Assembly: GCA_013003555.1 (NCBI GenBank)
Contig: JABDIV010000069.1
Location: 62,001 to 126,000, forward strand
Reading direction: 5' to 3'
DNA: 64,000 nucleotides
Source of the DNA: Flavobacteriaceae bacterium
GTDB taxonomy: Bacteria > Bacteroidota > Bacteroidia > Flavobacteriales > Flavobacteriaceae
In this document: positions 55,262 through 63,311 of the stretch, piece by piece
How positions within the stretch are numbered: position 1 is the stretch's first letter
Layout of the letters: each line of letters begins with the position of its first letter
Position numbers and translations under genes: made by a program
Notes under the pieces: generated by a model
Databases searched by the model: none
Seen by the model: only the letters and a program-made list of their open reading frames with translations
What the model was told of the DNA's origin: nothing

Positions 55262-55416
55262 AAGAAATCAATTTTTATATCAAGGATAAAGGTCTGCCAT
55301 ATAAAGATTAAAAAACATGATTTTGATCAGATAAAACAGTATTTTTAAAAGAGATATACTTAAATGGAAAGCCTTGTTTTTTTGCAAATTTCTTTTGTAA
55401 ATTGCGCATGATAATT

Positions 55417-56043
55417 ATGAAAAAAATTCTATTTCTTTTCCTGGTTGTGCACTCCTTATTATTACATGCACAGGACGATTATATTTCTTGGTCGTCCTTT
55501 CAATTACAGACTGATCTTACTGACAAATCGGTATTAAGTGTTAAACCAATTTTCAGACATAATGAAAATTTGAGTCGATATCAGAACATGTCGGTCGACA
55601 TTATTTTTAAGCAGAATTTAGGCAAAGGCTGGTCAGGTCAATTATTATCACGTTCATGGTTTATTCCGGACAGTGACTACAGGCACTTTATTTTTTTTGA
55701 TATTGCAAATACCCTTGGAAAAAATCAAACTAAAGTAACTAACCGTTTACGATATCATTGGGCCTTCGAGATTGCCGGTAACACTGATTTAGATTTTTTT
55801 CGTTGGGCGACTAATATTAGTTTTTTTAACAAGAAAAAGCTAAGACCTTATGTCACAATAGAACCCTGGTTACGTGCCGATGGTATATATCAGTTTCAAT
55901 TAATCCGATATGAGCCCGGCATTAAATGGATCTTTAATGAAAAGCTCAGCCTTGATTTTCAGTATCGCATCGAGAAAACCATTAACAGGGAGCCAGACAA
56001 CCAAGTAAATGTTTTTGTTATAAATCTGTTGTATAAAATTTAG
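55417..56043 (+). CDS. DUF2490 outer-membrane-like protein
   Basis: The track start is a TTG at 55402; the ATG at 55417 is the sensible start (208 residues), with signal peptide KKILFLFLVVHSLLLHAQ. The mature part is a strand-rich chain with regular aromatic pairs (WSSFQLQTDLTDKSVLSVKP, FRWATNISFFNKKKLRPYV) ending in VNVFVINLLYKI, as in outer-membrane barrels. This matches the DUF2490 family, of unknown function. Confidence 0.85.
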   Translation: MKKILFLFLVVHSLLLHAQDDYISWSSFQLQTDLTDKSVLSVKPIFRHNENLSRYQNMSVDIIFKQNLGKGWSGQLLSRSWFIPDSDYRHFIFFDIANTLGKNQTKVTNRLRYHWAFEIAGNTDLDFFRWATNISFFNKKKLRPYVTIEPWLRADGIYQFQLIRYEPGIKWIFNEKLSLDFQYRIEKTINREPDNQVNVFVINLLYKI

Positions 56044-56108
56044 GATGCATATTATGTCTAAATTTTATCAAGAGCTGACCATTCCGGAATCCTACCGAAA
56101 CTAATTAT

Positions 56109-56849
56109 CTAATTAGCTATTACGGTGAAAATACCAGGATCGGGTTTTAGTCTTTCATCAGTCATGCCTTTATGCTCGTAGGGAATGGTGTTTAAAACAT
56201 AGCGCATGGCCTCTTTTCTTGCAATATCCTTGTTATTGCCTTTAATGACCACCCAGGGTGATTTTTTTGTACCGGTCTTATCGAACATGGCCTGTTTATA
56301 TCGGGTGTAATCTCCCCATTTCATTTGAGCCTGGATATCGACTGTGCTTAATTTCCAACTGATGAGCGGATTTTCCTTACGCTCATCAAGTCTCTTTTTT
56401 TGCTCGTCTTTATCGATAGAAAACCATAATTTGATTAAATAATAGTCATCATCAATAAGGATATTTTCAATGGTGATGACCTGTTCCATGAACTTTCTGT
56501 ATTGCTCTTTTGTGCAAAAACCCATGACAGGTTCAACCACTGCGCGGTTATACCAGCTCCTGTCGAAGAATACTATTTCACCCGGATCAGGTAAATGGGC
56601 CAGATAGCGTTTGAAATACCATTGACCACGTTCAACATCAGATGGCTTATTCAAGGCTATAACACGATAAAACCGAGGATTGATATATCGGATAAATCGC
56701 ATAATAGCTCCGCCTTTTCCGGCGCTATCCCTGCCTTCAAAAACAATGATCAATTTCTTGTTATTTTCAATGATCCAGTTCTGCATCCGAACCATTTCAA
56801 CCTGTAGGTTGATATATTCCTGATCGTTCTCTAAGGCATGTAAATGCAT
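56109..56849 (-). CDS. ppk2: Polyphosphate kinase 2 (class I)
   Basis: A 246-residue PPK2 with Walker A FEGRDSAGKGG (residues 38-47), the lid-region VERGQWYFKRYLAHLPDPGE and the Walker B/catalytic FFDRSWYNRA at about 94-103. The single-domain length fits class I, which phosphorylates nucleoside diphosphates using polyphosphate (or makes polyphosphate in reverse). The next gene on the same strand, 52 bases upstream, is a phosphofructokinase of pyrophosphate type, so a link to phosphate-polymer energy is suggested. Confidence 0.93.
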   Translation of the reverse strand: MHLHALENDQEYINLQVEMVRMQNWIIENNKKLIIVFEGRDSAGKGGAIMRFIRYINPRFYRVIALNKPSDVERGQWYFKRYLAHLPDPGEIVFFDRSWYNRAVVEPVMGFCTKEQYRKFMEQVITIENILIDDDYYLIKLWFSIDKDEQKKRLDERKENPLISWKLSTVDIQAQMKWGDYTRYKQAMFDKTGTKKSPWVVIKGNNKDIARKEAMRYVLNTIPYEHKGMTDERLKPDPGIFTVIAN

Positions 56850-56901
56850 ACTACCGATTTCAAATTTATTTTTTTACTTGACAATTTACAAGCTTCAATC
56901 G

Positions 56902-58104
56902 CTAATCGTTGGTCATGATGAACAACGGCAGCATTTCGAAGTTTTTGTAATAGGGATGTAGCCGTTCCCGGTTATAAAACTTATCGATATTGATGAATTT
57001 TTTAGTCTCTGTTACGACCTCTATCGGTACATGATCATAACGACCATTTTTTAGAACGACCATTCGTCCATCGATACCGCTTAAGATCAAATCAAGTGCG
57101 AGGTTTCCATAGGCCGTTGGCACAACCGAATCGATAAAATCAGGATCACCACAGCGTACCAGGTATCCCAGTTTTTGATTGATGACATTAACTCGGTTGC
57201 CATTGTTGTATTTTGGTGATACATTTTTTAATGCCAGGGATACTTCATCGCCGATACCACCCAGTTTCGCATGACCGAAAGCGTCTTTTTCGCCATGTTC
57301 AAACATCATTTCACCACCTTCGAAAGTTGCACCTTCAGATACAAGCACAATAGAGTATTTGCTTGGGTTTTTTTGACGATCTTCGGAGAGCAATTCTGCG
57401 AGGTGATCGATTTGGAACGGCGCTTCCGGAATTACACATCTATGGGCAGCTCCGGCAAGTGTGGGTAGCATCGCCGTAAAACCCGCATATCGGCCAAATA
57501 CTTCAAGAACAAGGAATCGTTCATGGGAGCCAGCAGCTGTACGTAAACTATTCGAAAGACTTATGGTACGCGTTACACAGGTACTAAACCCGATACAATA
57601 ATCGGTGCCGGGAACGTCATTATCCATAGTTTTTGGAATAGCCATTACCTTAACACCATTTTTAAATAAATGGACGGCATAACTCAAGGTGTCATCCCCA
57701 CCAATTGCAATGAGATAATCAACACCAATCCATTCCAGGTTTTTAATGACTTCAGGTGTAAGATCGTTGATATCCTTTTTATAAGTATCTTTTAAATGTT
57801 GGGGAACCATATTCTTTGATACATGACTTGCCCGGGTACGGGATGTGTGTAAGAATGTACCCCCGGTTCGTGCTGCTTTATTTACCCGCTCCTTGGATAA
57901 TTCCATGAAATTATTACTGTTATCATGCTTTTTATCACGCACAATATCTACAAGTCCGGCCCAGCCGCGTTTAAAACCAACTACTTTATAGCCTTCGCGT
58001 ATTGCCCTGAATGTTACTGCGCGTATCGCTGGATTCAGACCGGGTACATCACCGCCGCCCGTGAGGATCCCAATCGTTCCTTTTGATTTCTTAGTCTTCG
58101 TCAT
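56902..58104 (-). CDS. 6-phosphofructokinase, probably pyrophosphate-dependent
   Basis: A 400-residue phosphofructokinase. In place of the GGDGS of ATP-using enzymes it has GGDDT at 135-139, and in place of GTIDND it has PKTMDND at 157-163. These two changes (Asp for Gly104 and Lys for Gly124 in E. coli numbering) are the accepted marks of pyrophosphate specificity. I therefore infer a reversible PPi-PFK. The extra 80 residues compared with E. coli PfkA are also typical. It sits between ppk2 and a divergent class I aldolase, so two successive glycolytic steps adjoin. Confidence 0.88.
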   Translation of the reverse strand: MTKTKKSKGTIGILTGGGDVPGLNPAIRAVTFRAIREGYKVVGFKRGWAGLVDIVRDKKHDNSNNFMELSKERVNKAARTGGTFLHTSRTRASHVSKNMVPQHLKDTYKKDINDLTPEVIKNLEWIGVDYLIAIGGDDTLSYAVHLFKNGVKVMAIPKTMDNDVPGTDYCIGFSTCVTRTISLSNSLRTAAGSHERFLVLEVFGRYAGFTAMLPTLAGAAHRCVIPEAPFQIDHLAELLSEDRQKNPSKYSIVLVSEGATFEGGEMMFEHGEKDAFGHAKLGGIGDEVSLALKNVSPKYNNGNRVNVINQKLGYLVRCGDPDFIDSVVPTAYGNLALDLILSGIDGRMVVLKNGRYDHVPIEVVTETKKFINIDKFYNRERLHPYYKNFEMLPLFIMTND

Positions 58105-58266
58105 TTTATGTTTTTAGTTTGGAAATATTTATTTATGAAATGAAATCCGAAGTTAATAAAATTATCACGAATTTAGAATAAGAATTGCTTTCAAAAACTG
58201 AGCAATGTCAGCTTCTTTAAGGATTCGATTGCATTATCTTTACATATCAATAAAAAATATATCACA

Positions 58267-59319
58267 ATGTCTGTTAATATACACGAGTTACTTGGGAAAG
58301 AATCTGATTATCTATTAGGTCATAACTGTCAAACCATTAGCAAAGATCGGCTTCATTTGCCTGGCCCCGACTATGTAGATCGGGTGTTAATGCCATCTGA
58401 CAGGAATCCGGCAGTGATGCGGAATTTGCAAACCTTATTCGACCACGGCCGATTGGCAGGATCGGGTTATGTTTCGATCTTGCCGGTTGACCAGGGAATA
58501 GAACATACGGCCGGAGCGTCTTTTGCGCCCAATCCGATATATTTTGATCCTGAAAAAATAGTTGAGTTAGCTGTTGAAGGGGGTTGTAATGCAGTGGCTT
58601 CCACTTTAGGCGTTCTGGGATCAGTGAGTCGGAAATATGCCCATAAGATTCCATTCCTGTTGAAACTGAACCATAACGAATTGCTGACGTATCCCAATAA
58701 ATATGATCAGATCATGTTTGCGAGTATCGACCAGGCCTTTGATATGGGATGTGTGGCAGTTGGTGCCACGATTTATTACGGTTCGCCAGAAAGTACAAGG
58801 CAGATACAGGAAATCACCGAAGCCTTTGAATATGCACATGAACTGGGATTGGTCACAGTATTATGGGCCTATCTGAGAAATTCAGCCTTCAAAAAAGACG
58901 GGACTGATTATCATGTTTCAGCCGATATTACCGGACAGGCTAACCATTTAGCATCGACCATTCAAGCAGACATCGTTAAGCAAAAACAAGCAGAGAACAA
59001 CGGTGGTTTTAAGGCTATACAATTTGCCAAGACCCACGATAAGGTTTATTCTGAATTAACAAGTGATCATCCGATAGATCTTACGCGTTACCAGGTGGCC
59101 AACTGTTTGATGGGACGTGCCGGACTGATAAATTCTGGAGGAGGTTCTGGCGAGAATGACCTGGCCCAGGCCATAAGGACAGCTGTCATCAATAAACGAG
59201 CAGGCGGTATGGGTCTGATCTCAGGACGAAAGGCATTCCAAAAACCGATGAATGAAGGCGTTAGATTATTAAATGCTATTCAGGACGTTTATTTGGATAA
59301 AAGTATTTCTATTGCCTAG
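58267..59319 (+). CDS. fbaB: Class I fructose-bisphosphate aldolase (FbaB/DhnA type)
   Basis: A 350-residue aldolase of the DhnA branch: [40 protein letters not shown], and [15 protein letters not shown], whose lysine is the probable Schiff-base residue by comparison with E. coli FbaB. The C-terminal [15 protein letters not shown] is the phosphate-binding loop. It makes or splits fructose-1,6-bisphosphate and follows the PPi-type PFK reaction. It is divergent from that gene with 162 bases between. Confidence 0.92.
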   Translation: MSVNIHELLGKESDYLLGHNCQTISKDRLHLPGPDYVDRVLMPSDRNPAVMRNLQTLFDHGRLAGSGYVSILPVDQGIEHTAGASFAPNPIYFDPEKIVELAVEGGCNAVASTLGVLGSVSRKYAHKIPFLLKLNHNELLTYPNKYDQIMFASIDQAFDMGCVAVGATIYYGSPESTRQIQEITEAFEYAHELGLVTVLWAYLRNSAFKKDGTDYHVSADITGQANHLASTIQADIVKQKQAENNGGFKAIQFAKTHDKVYSELTSDHPIDLTRYQVANCLMGRAGLINSGGGSGENDLAQAIRTAVINKRAGGMGLISGRKAFQKPMNEGVRLLNAIQDVYLDKSISIA

Positions 59320-59486
59320 AATGTATTAGGATCGAAAAACTCAGGTATTTGTTTTTTGAATTTTAAATACTTTTTGTGAAGTCCGCCTGATACGTTATTG
59401 ACGTCAAATTCAATAATAAAGGCATTTTCTTCAACCGTATGTATTGCTTTATACCTGCGTTTTGTGCCGATACGAATGATCACCAC
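59316..59486 (-). pseudogene. Coding-like stretch without a normal start (possible broken gene)
   Basis: The minus strand from a GTG at 59486 encodes 56 residues ending in [12 protein letters not shown]; the frame is open upstream as far as a TGA near 59523, adding SGQWSDFDIIH. In a different frame, the bases just upstream read RRGLPFIKVQEDFEHPVNG, which joins naturally to QWSDFD if one frameshift is allowed. No ATG is available. The stop overlaps the aldolase stop in CTAG. It may be the tail of a degraded gene downstream of the DUF6090 gene, or a small real gene. Confidence 0.35.
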
Positions 59487-59541
59487 ATGAATGATATCGA
59501 AATCTGACCATTGACCGGATGTTCAAAATCCTCTTGCACCT

Positions 59542-60276
59542 TTATAAACGGTAATCCCCGTCGGAAACCGACGTACCCGTTTCTTTATTGATAAGATCGG
59601 TAAGGGTTTCAATTTCACTCAGTGCACGTTTGTAAATAGAATCTTTGGCTTTTGTAAGGTAGATACTTTCGTAAAAGATATTCTGAATTTCCACACCGAA
59701 TAACTTTTCCGGTTTTACGGCCTTATACGTGGTGTAATTTATCGTACCGCGTAATTCCGGTGACAACTCATTAATAATGATCTCCCAATGAATATCTTCC
59801 AGTTTATTGGCGAAATTGTAGGTCATTTCCAGTTGTTGAAGCGCCGAAGTGATCCCGGAATTTTTTAGAAGTTTCAGGTCACCGCTGTTTACCAATGTTT
59901 CGTAAATATTACCGCTGCGGTGAAAATCGGAATATTGCGACAATGTCATACTTATAAGAGCCAATGAATCAACCCTTGATCGATCACCTGAAATGATTAT
60001 TTTGTTGGCATATTCGTAGGCCTTAGAATAATAATCGTTATAAGCTTTAACCTTTAACAGTTCGTTCTTATCTGATGTTATCTGACGTTTGATATCGAGA
60101 TAGGATTTCTGTTCATCAGCTTTCAACAATCTTTTATTGTTCCAGTTGTTTATCTGAAGGGCAATAAGAATTCCTATGACGACCAGGATAATCTCACCAA
60201 TCGCATAAATAAGATATTTACTTAGCTTATTCTCATGCAAGAGTTGATGTCTTAATTTTTTAAAGAAGCTGATCAT
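59542..60276 (-). CDS. DUF6090 family protein
   Basis: A 244-residue protein with the DUF6090 hallmark at the N-terminus: RHQLLHENKLSKYLIYAIGEI, then one membrane helix (VVIGILIALQINNW) and a long helical region (about 50-235) with mixed charges. The final segment is soluble and probably periplasmic. Such proteins are common in marine flavobacteria, often in repeated copies; function unknown. A two-helix membrane protein gene precedes it by 25 bases. Confidence 0.88.
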   Translation of the reverse strand: MISFFKKLRHQLLHENKLSKYLIYAIGEIILVVIGILIALQINNWNNKRLLKADEQKSYLDIKRQITSDKNELLKVKAYNDYYSKAYEYANKIIISGDRSRVDSLALISMTLSQYSDFHRSGNIYETLVNSGDLKLLKNSGITSALQQLEMTYNFANKLEDIHWEIIINELSPELRGTINYTTYKAVKPEKLFGVEIQNIFYESIYLTKAKDSIYKRALSEIETLTDLINKETGTSVSDGDYRL

Positions 60277-60301
60277 TCTTGACTTTTAATGAAGCTGTGT
60301 C

Positions 60302-60484
60302 TTAACGATTGCGGTTCATTCTCTCGAGGAAAGATACAAGAACCAATCCAGCACCGACTCCTATCAGGATGCAGGCAACAAATACCATGACATCCGTTCG
60401 TAGGTAAATAAATCCTATCCCAAGTCCGATTATGGTTGTTCCTCCAATGGCCCAACTGCTTTTGTCATCATGTTTTTCAAGCAT
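60302..60484 (-). CDS. Two-helix small membrane protein
   Basis: The 60-residue protein has two hydrophobic helices (about 12-28 and 31-50) joined by a short turn and a basic C-terminus (LERMNRNR). I do not recognise the family. It lies 25 bases upstream of the DUF6090 gene on the same strand, so co-transcription is likely. The competing ORF 60273-60455 in another frame has no membrane pattern and is dismissed. Confidence 0.55.
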   Translation of the reverse strand: MLEKHDDKSSWAIGGTTIIGLGIGFIYLRTDVMVFVACILIGVGAGLVLVSFLERMNRNR

Positions 60485-60664
60485 TAATAATGAATTTTAT
60501 GGGATGCTAAAATTAAGGCCAACGACCATGAAAACATATGATATTAATCAGTTTATCGAAAGGCAGTTGCAGAGACCTTAAATGGTCCTCATGACATATA
60601 TCATTTTTCCTCTGGCATAGTTAAAATATATTCGTAGAGCAATAACTCGATTAAATCTATTATC

Positions 60665-62029
60665 ATGAATAAGAAACGCGTTTTAATAATGGGAGCCGCA
60701 GGCCGTGATTTTCATAATTTCAACACCTACTATCGCGACAATAAAGCATATGAAGTCGTTGCTTTTACAGCTGCTCAAATTCCAAACATACTTAATCGAA
60801 AATATCCGGCTGCCCTGGCAGGATCTCTTTATCCTGAGGGCATTCCCATATACGATGAAAGCGAACTCGAAACACTCATTGAAAGCTTTAAGGTTGACGA
60901 TGTTGTTTTTGCTTATTCAGATGTGTCTTATTCCAACCTGATGCATAAAAGTGCCATTGTGAACAAAGCCGGGGCCAATTTTCTCCTCTTAGGTCCGAAA
61001 GACACAGCTATAAAAAGCACGAAACCCTTGATAAGCATTGGTGCTACACGCACGGGATGCGGTAAAAGTCAAACATCCAGGAAAGTTATAGAATTACTGA
61101 TTGAAAGCGGACTTAAGGTGGTAGCGATACGACATCCGATGCCTTATGGAGACCTTGAGGCGCAGCGGGTTCAGCGTTTCGCCAAACTTGCCGATTTGGA
61201 TAAGCATGACTGCACAATTGAAGAAATGGAAGAATATGAGCCACATATTGTAAGAGGGAATGTGATTTATGCAGGCGTAGATTATGAGGCCATTTTAAGA
61301 GCGGCAGAGAATGATCCCGACGGCTGCGACGTGATTGTTTGGGACGGAGGAAACAATGATTTCCCATTTTACAAATCAGATCTTCATATCACCGTTACCG
61401 ATCCGCATCGCGCCGGCCATGGTACTGAGTATTATCCCGGTGAGGTGACCCTACGGATGTCTGATGTTGTGATCATCAATAAGATAGATAGTGCACCGCC
61501 TGAGGGTATAACCGCTATCCGCCAATTGGTTAAAGAGATCGTTCCCAAAGCTGTTGTTATAGAAGCAGCCTCTCCGGTTCGTGTAGAAGATCCTGCGCTT
61601 ATCCGTGATAAGAAGGTTCTGGTTGTAGAGGACGGACCAACCTTGACCCATGGTGGAATGACTCTGGGGGCCGGAACGGTCGCTGCAGAGAAATATGGTG
61701 TTAAATCAATGGTTGATCCACGGCCATTCCTGGTTGGTCAGTTAAAGGATACCTTTAGAACATATCCGGGAATCGGCACATTATTGCCGGCAATGGGTTA
61801 TGGTGATGATCAGCTGCGTGACCTGGAGTTTACTATAAACAGTACTGATGCTGAAGCCGTTATAATTGGAACACCTATCGATTTAAGTCGTGTTATTGAT
61901 ATTAAAAAGCCCCACACACGAGTCTTTTATGATCTTCAATCGATTGGAGATCCCGATTTGAAATCTGTGATCGATCAATTCCTGATCTCACAAAACATGG
62001 GAAAGCGAGTTGTTGAAAGTGTTGGCTAA
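60665..62029 (+). CDS. GTPase related to cyclic 2,3-diphosphoglycerate synthetase
   Basis: A 454-residue protein with a Rossmann-like N-terminal part (RVLIMGAAGRDFHNFN) and a P-loop at 126-135 (GATRTGCGKS). Further motifs are IVWDGGNNDFPF, PHRAGHGTEYYPGE, VIINKID (G4-like) and a C-terminal TPIDLSRVI. The layout and length match the cyclic 2,3-diphosphoglycerate synthetase family (COG2403), known from methanogens; bacterial members are usually called predicted GTPase. Substrate here is not shown. The stop overlaps the stop of the convergent glycosyltransferase. Confidence 0.8.
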   Translation: MNKKRVLIMGAAGRDFHNFNTYYRDNKAYEVVAFTAAQIPNILNRKYPAALAGSLYPEGIPIYDESELETLIESFKVDDVVFAYSDVSYSNLMHKSAIVNKAGANFLLLGPKDTAIKSTKPLISIGATRTGCGKSQTSRKVIELLIESGLKVVAIRHPMPYGDLEAQRVQRFAKLADLDKHDCTIEEMEEYEPHIVRGNVIYAGVDYEAILRAAENDPDGCDVIVWDGGNNDFPFYKSDLHITVTDPHRAGHGTEYYPGEVTLRMSDVVIINKIDSAPPEGITAIRQLVKEIVPKAVVIEAASPVRVEDPALIRDKKVLVVEDGPTLTHGGMTLGAGTVAAEKYGVKSMVDPRPFLVGQLKDTFRTYPGIGTLLPAMGYGDDQLRDLEFTINSTDAEAVIIGTPIDLSRVIDIKKPHTRVFYDLQSIGDPDLKSVIDQFLISQNMGKRVVESVG

Positions 62030-63303
62030 GCTATTAAGACCTGAAGATCGGAAGCTGATACCTCATTAAAATCTGTGAATTCAGCAGGTTCACGGCTGGT
62101 GATCTCCAATGGAATCCTTTCCAACAGTTTATTGAATGAGTCGTTGTTAAGACCATCAACAAATCTGGCAAAGGAATCGGTCTCTGTACTCGTTTTAAAA
62201 TAACGACGGTTCATTTTTCCTATGGCTTTAAGCATGGGCAAATACGGCTGTATGTCGGTTGTTGTAGAAGCCGCTTCGCTATCCAGCCAGGCAATCGGAA
62301 CCTTCTGTATCGATAGTGGTTGAAGCTGTTGCGCTTTGACCAATAATTCGATATCAAAGGCGAATTTCTTTTCAATCATATCATCAACAAGGTCGTCAAC
62401 TATTGTTGCGCTGAAGGCCTTAAATCCACATTGTGTATCTATGATATCGTCTAAATTAGGAATTAACCGTTTCCATAAGTAAATAAATAATTTTCCCCGA
62501 TCATTTCTTGATCCGGCTTTAAGTACAACTGATTCCGGTTCTCGTCTTGACCCAATAGCTGATAATTTGCCTTTGTTTAAAACCGGTTGAATTAAATTAC
62601 CAACCTGACCGAGGTGTGTCGATAAATCAGCATCGGTATAAACAACAACATGTTCTGAACCTGATCTGCCTTGTATTGCCTGCCACATCCCGTAAAGGAT
62701 AGATCCGCCTTTCTGACTATCGGCGGTCGATTGCAAACCCCTGGTACAGGGTATAGATGCCGAGATGGCATCTTTTAGAAACAGTACCTGAACACAATCT
62801 TCAAGTTGGTTCGAGTCTATTATTTCCTCAGCGATATTTCCGCTGCCTTCCGGGCAACCATCGTCGACAAGGATCAACTTCCAACTGGCATTTGAATTGT
62901 CGCTGAATAACCAACGTAATTGTTCCACTTTTCGAACCAGGAAATTCTCCCCATGGCTGTGTTCTTTGTGACTTTTTATTCGATTATGTTCCTTGTAAAC
63001 CGCAAAAATAACCGAAACATGAAACGGATTACTTTGCTTATCCATGAGTTGTTTTGAACGTGCCATTTTCAGGGCCAGGAGAGGGGCGACGTACTTCATC
63101 TTTTCCTGAAGCAGCAAGTTGTGCATCGATAAAATCTCATCAGTTGTAGAAATGCTTAGCAGCCAATCGGCGGCATCATAAAGTTGTTGTTCATGTTCGA
63201 TATTAGTCAGGTCGATTTCATCTGGACAAATGGCGATAAGTCTTTTCGCCAAATGGCTGATGTCTTCTGAATTATTATCTGTCATCGAAGTGATTGAAAT
63301 CAT
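62026..63303 (-). CDS. Polyprenyl-phosphate-type family 2 glycosyltransferase
   Basis: The 425-residue protein begins with about 90 residues of unknown helical sequence, then a GT-A domain: VSVIFAVYKEHNRI, ILVDDGCPEGSG, VVYTDADLSTHLGQV (DxD motif) and IDTQCGFKAFSA. The YTDADLS and DTQCGFK words are those of dolichyl/undecaprenyl-phosphate glycosyltransferases (ALG5/DPM1-like). No membrane helix is evident. It lies nine bases downstream of the M1 peptidase gene on the same strand and overlaps the GTPase gene tail to tail by four bases. Confidence 0.8.
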   Translation of the reverse strand: MISITSMTDNNSEDISHLAKRLIAICPDEIDLTNIEHEQQLYDAADWLLSISTTDEILSMHNLLLQEKMKYVAPLLALKMARSKQLMDKQSNPFHVSVIFAVYKEHNRIKSHKEHSHGENFLVRKVEQLRWLFSDNSNASWKLILVDDGCPEGSGNIAEEIIDSNQLEDCVQVLFLKDAISASIPCTRGLQSTADSQKGGSILYGMWQAIQGRSGSEHVVVYTDADLSTHLGQVGNLIQPVLNKGKLSAIGSRREPESVVLKAGSRNDRGKLFIYLWKRLIPNLDDIIDTQCGFKAFSATIVDDLVDDMIEKKFAFDIELLVKAQQLQPLSIQKVPIAWLDSEAASTTTDIQPYLPMLKAIGKMNRRYFKTSTETDSFARFVDGLNNDSFNKLLERIPLEITSREPAEFTDFNEVSASDLQVLIA

Positions 63304-63311
63304 TATATTGA

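Noticed and set aside
60273-60455. 60-codon ORF overlapping the two-helix protein
   Set aside because: The alternative frame 60302-60484 has a clear membrane pattern; this one has scattered cysteines and histidines and no structure.
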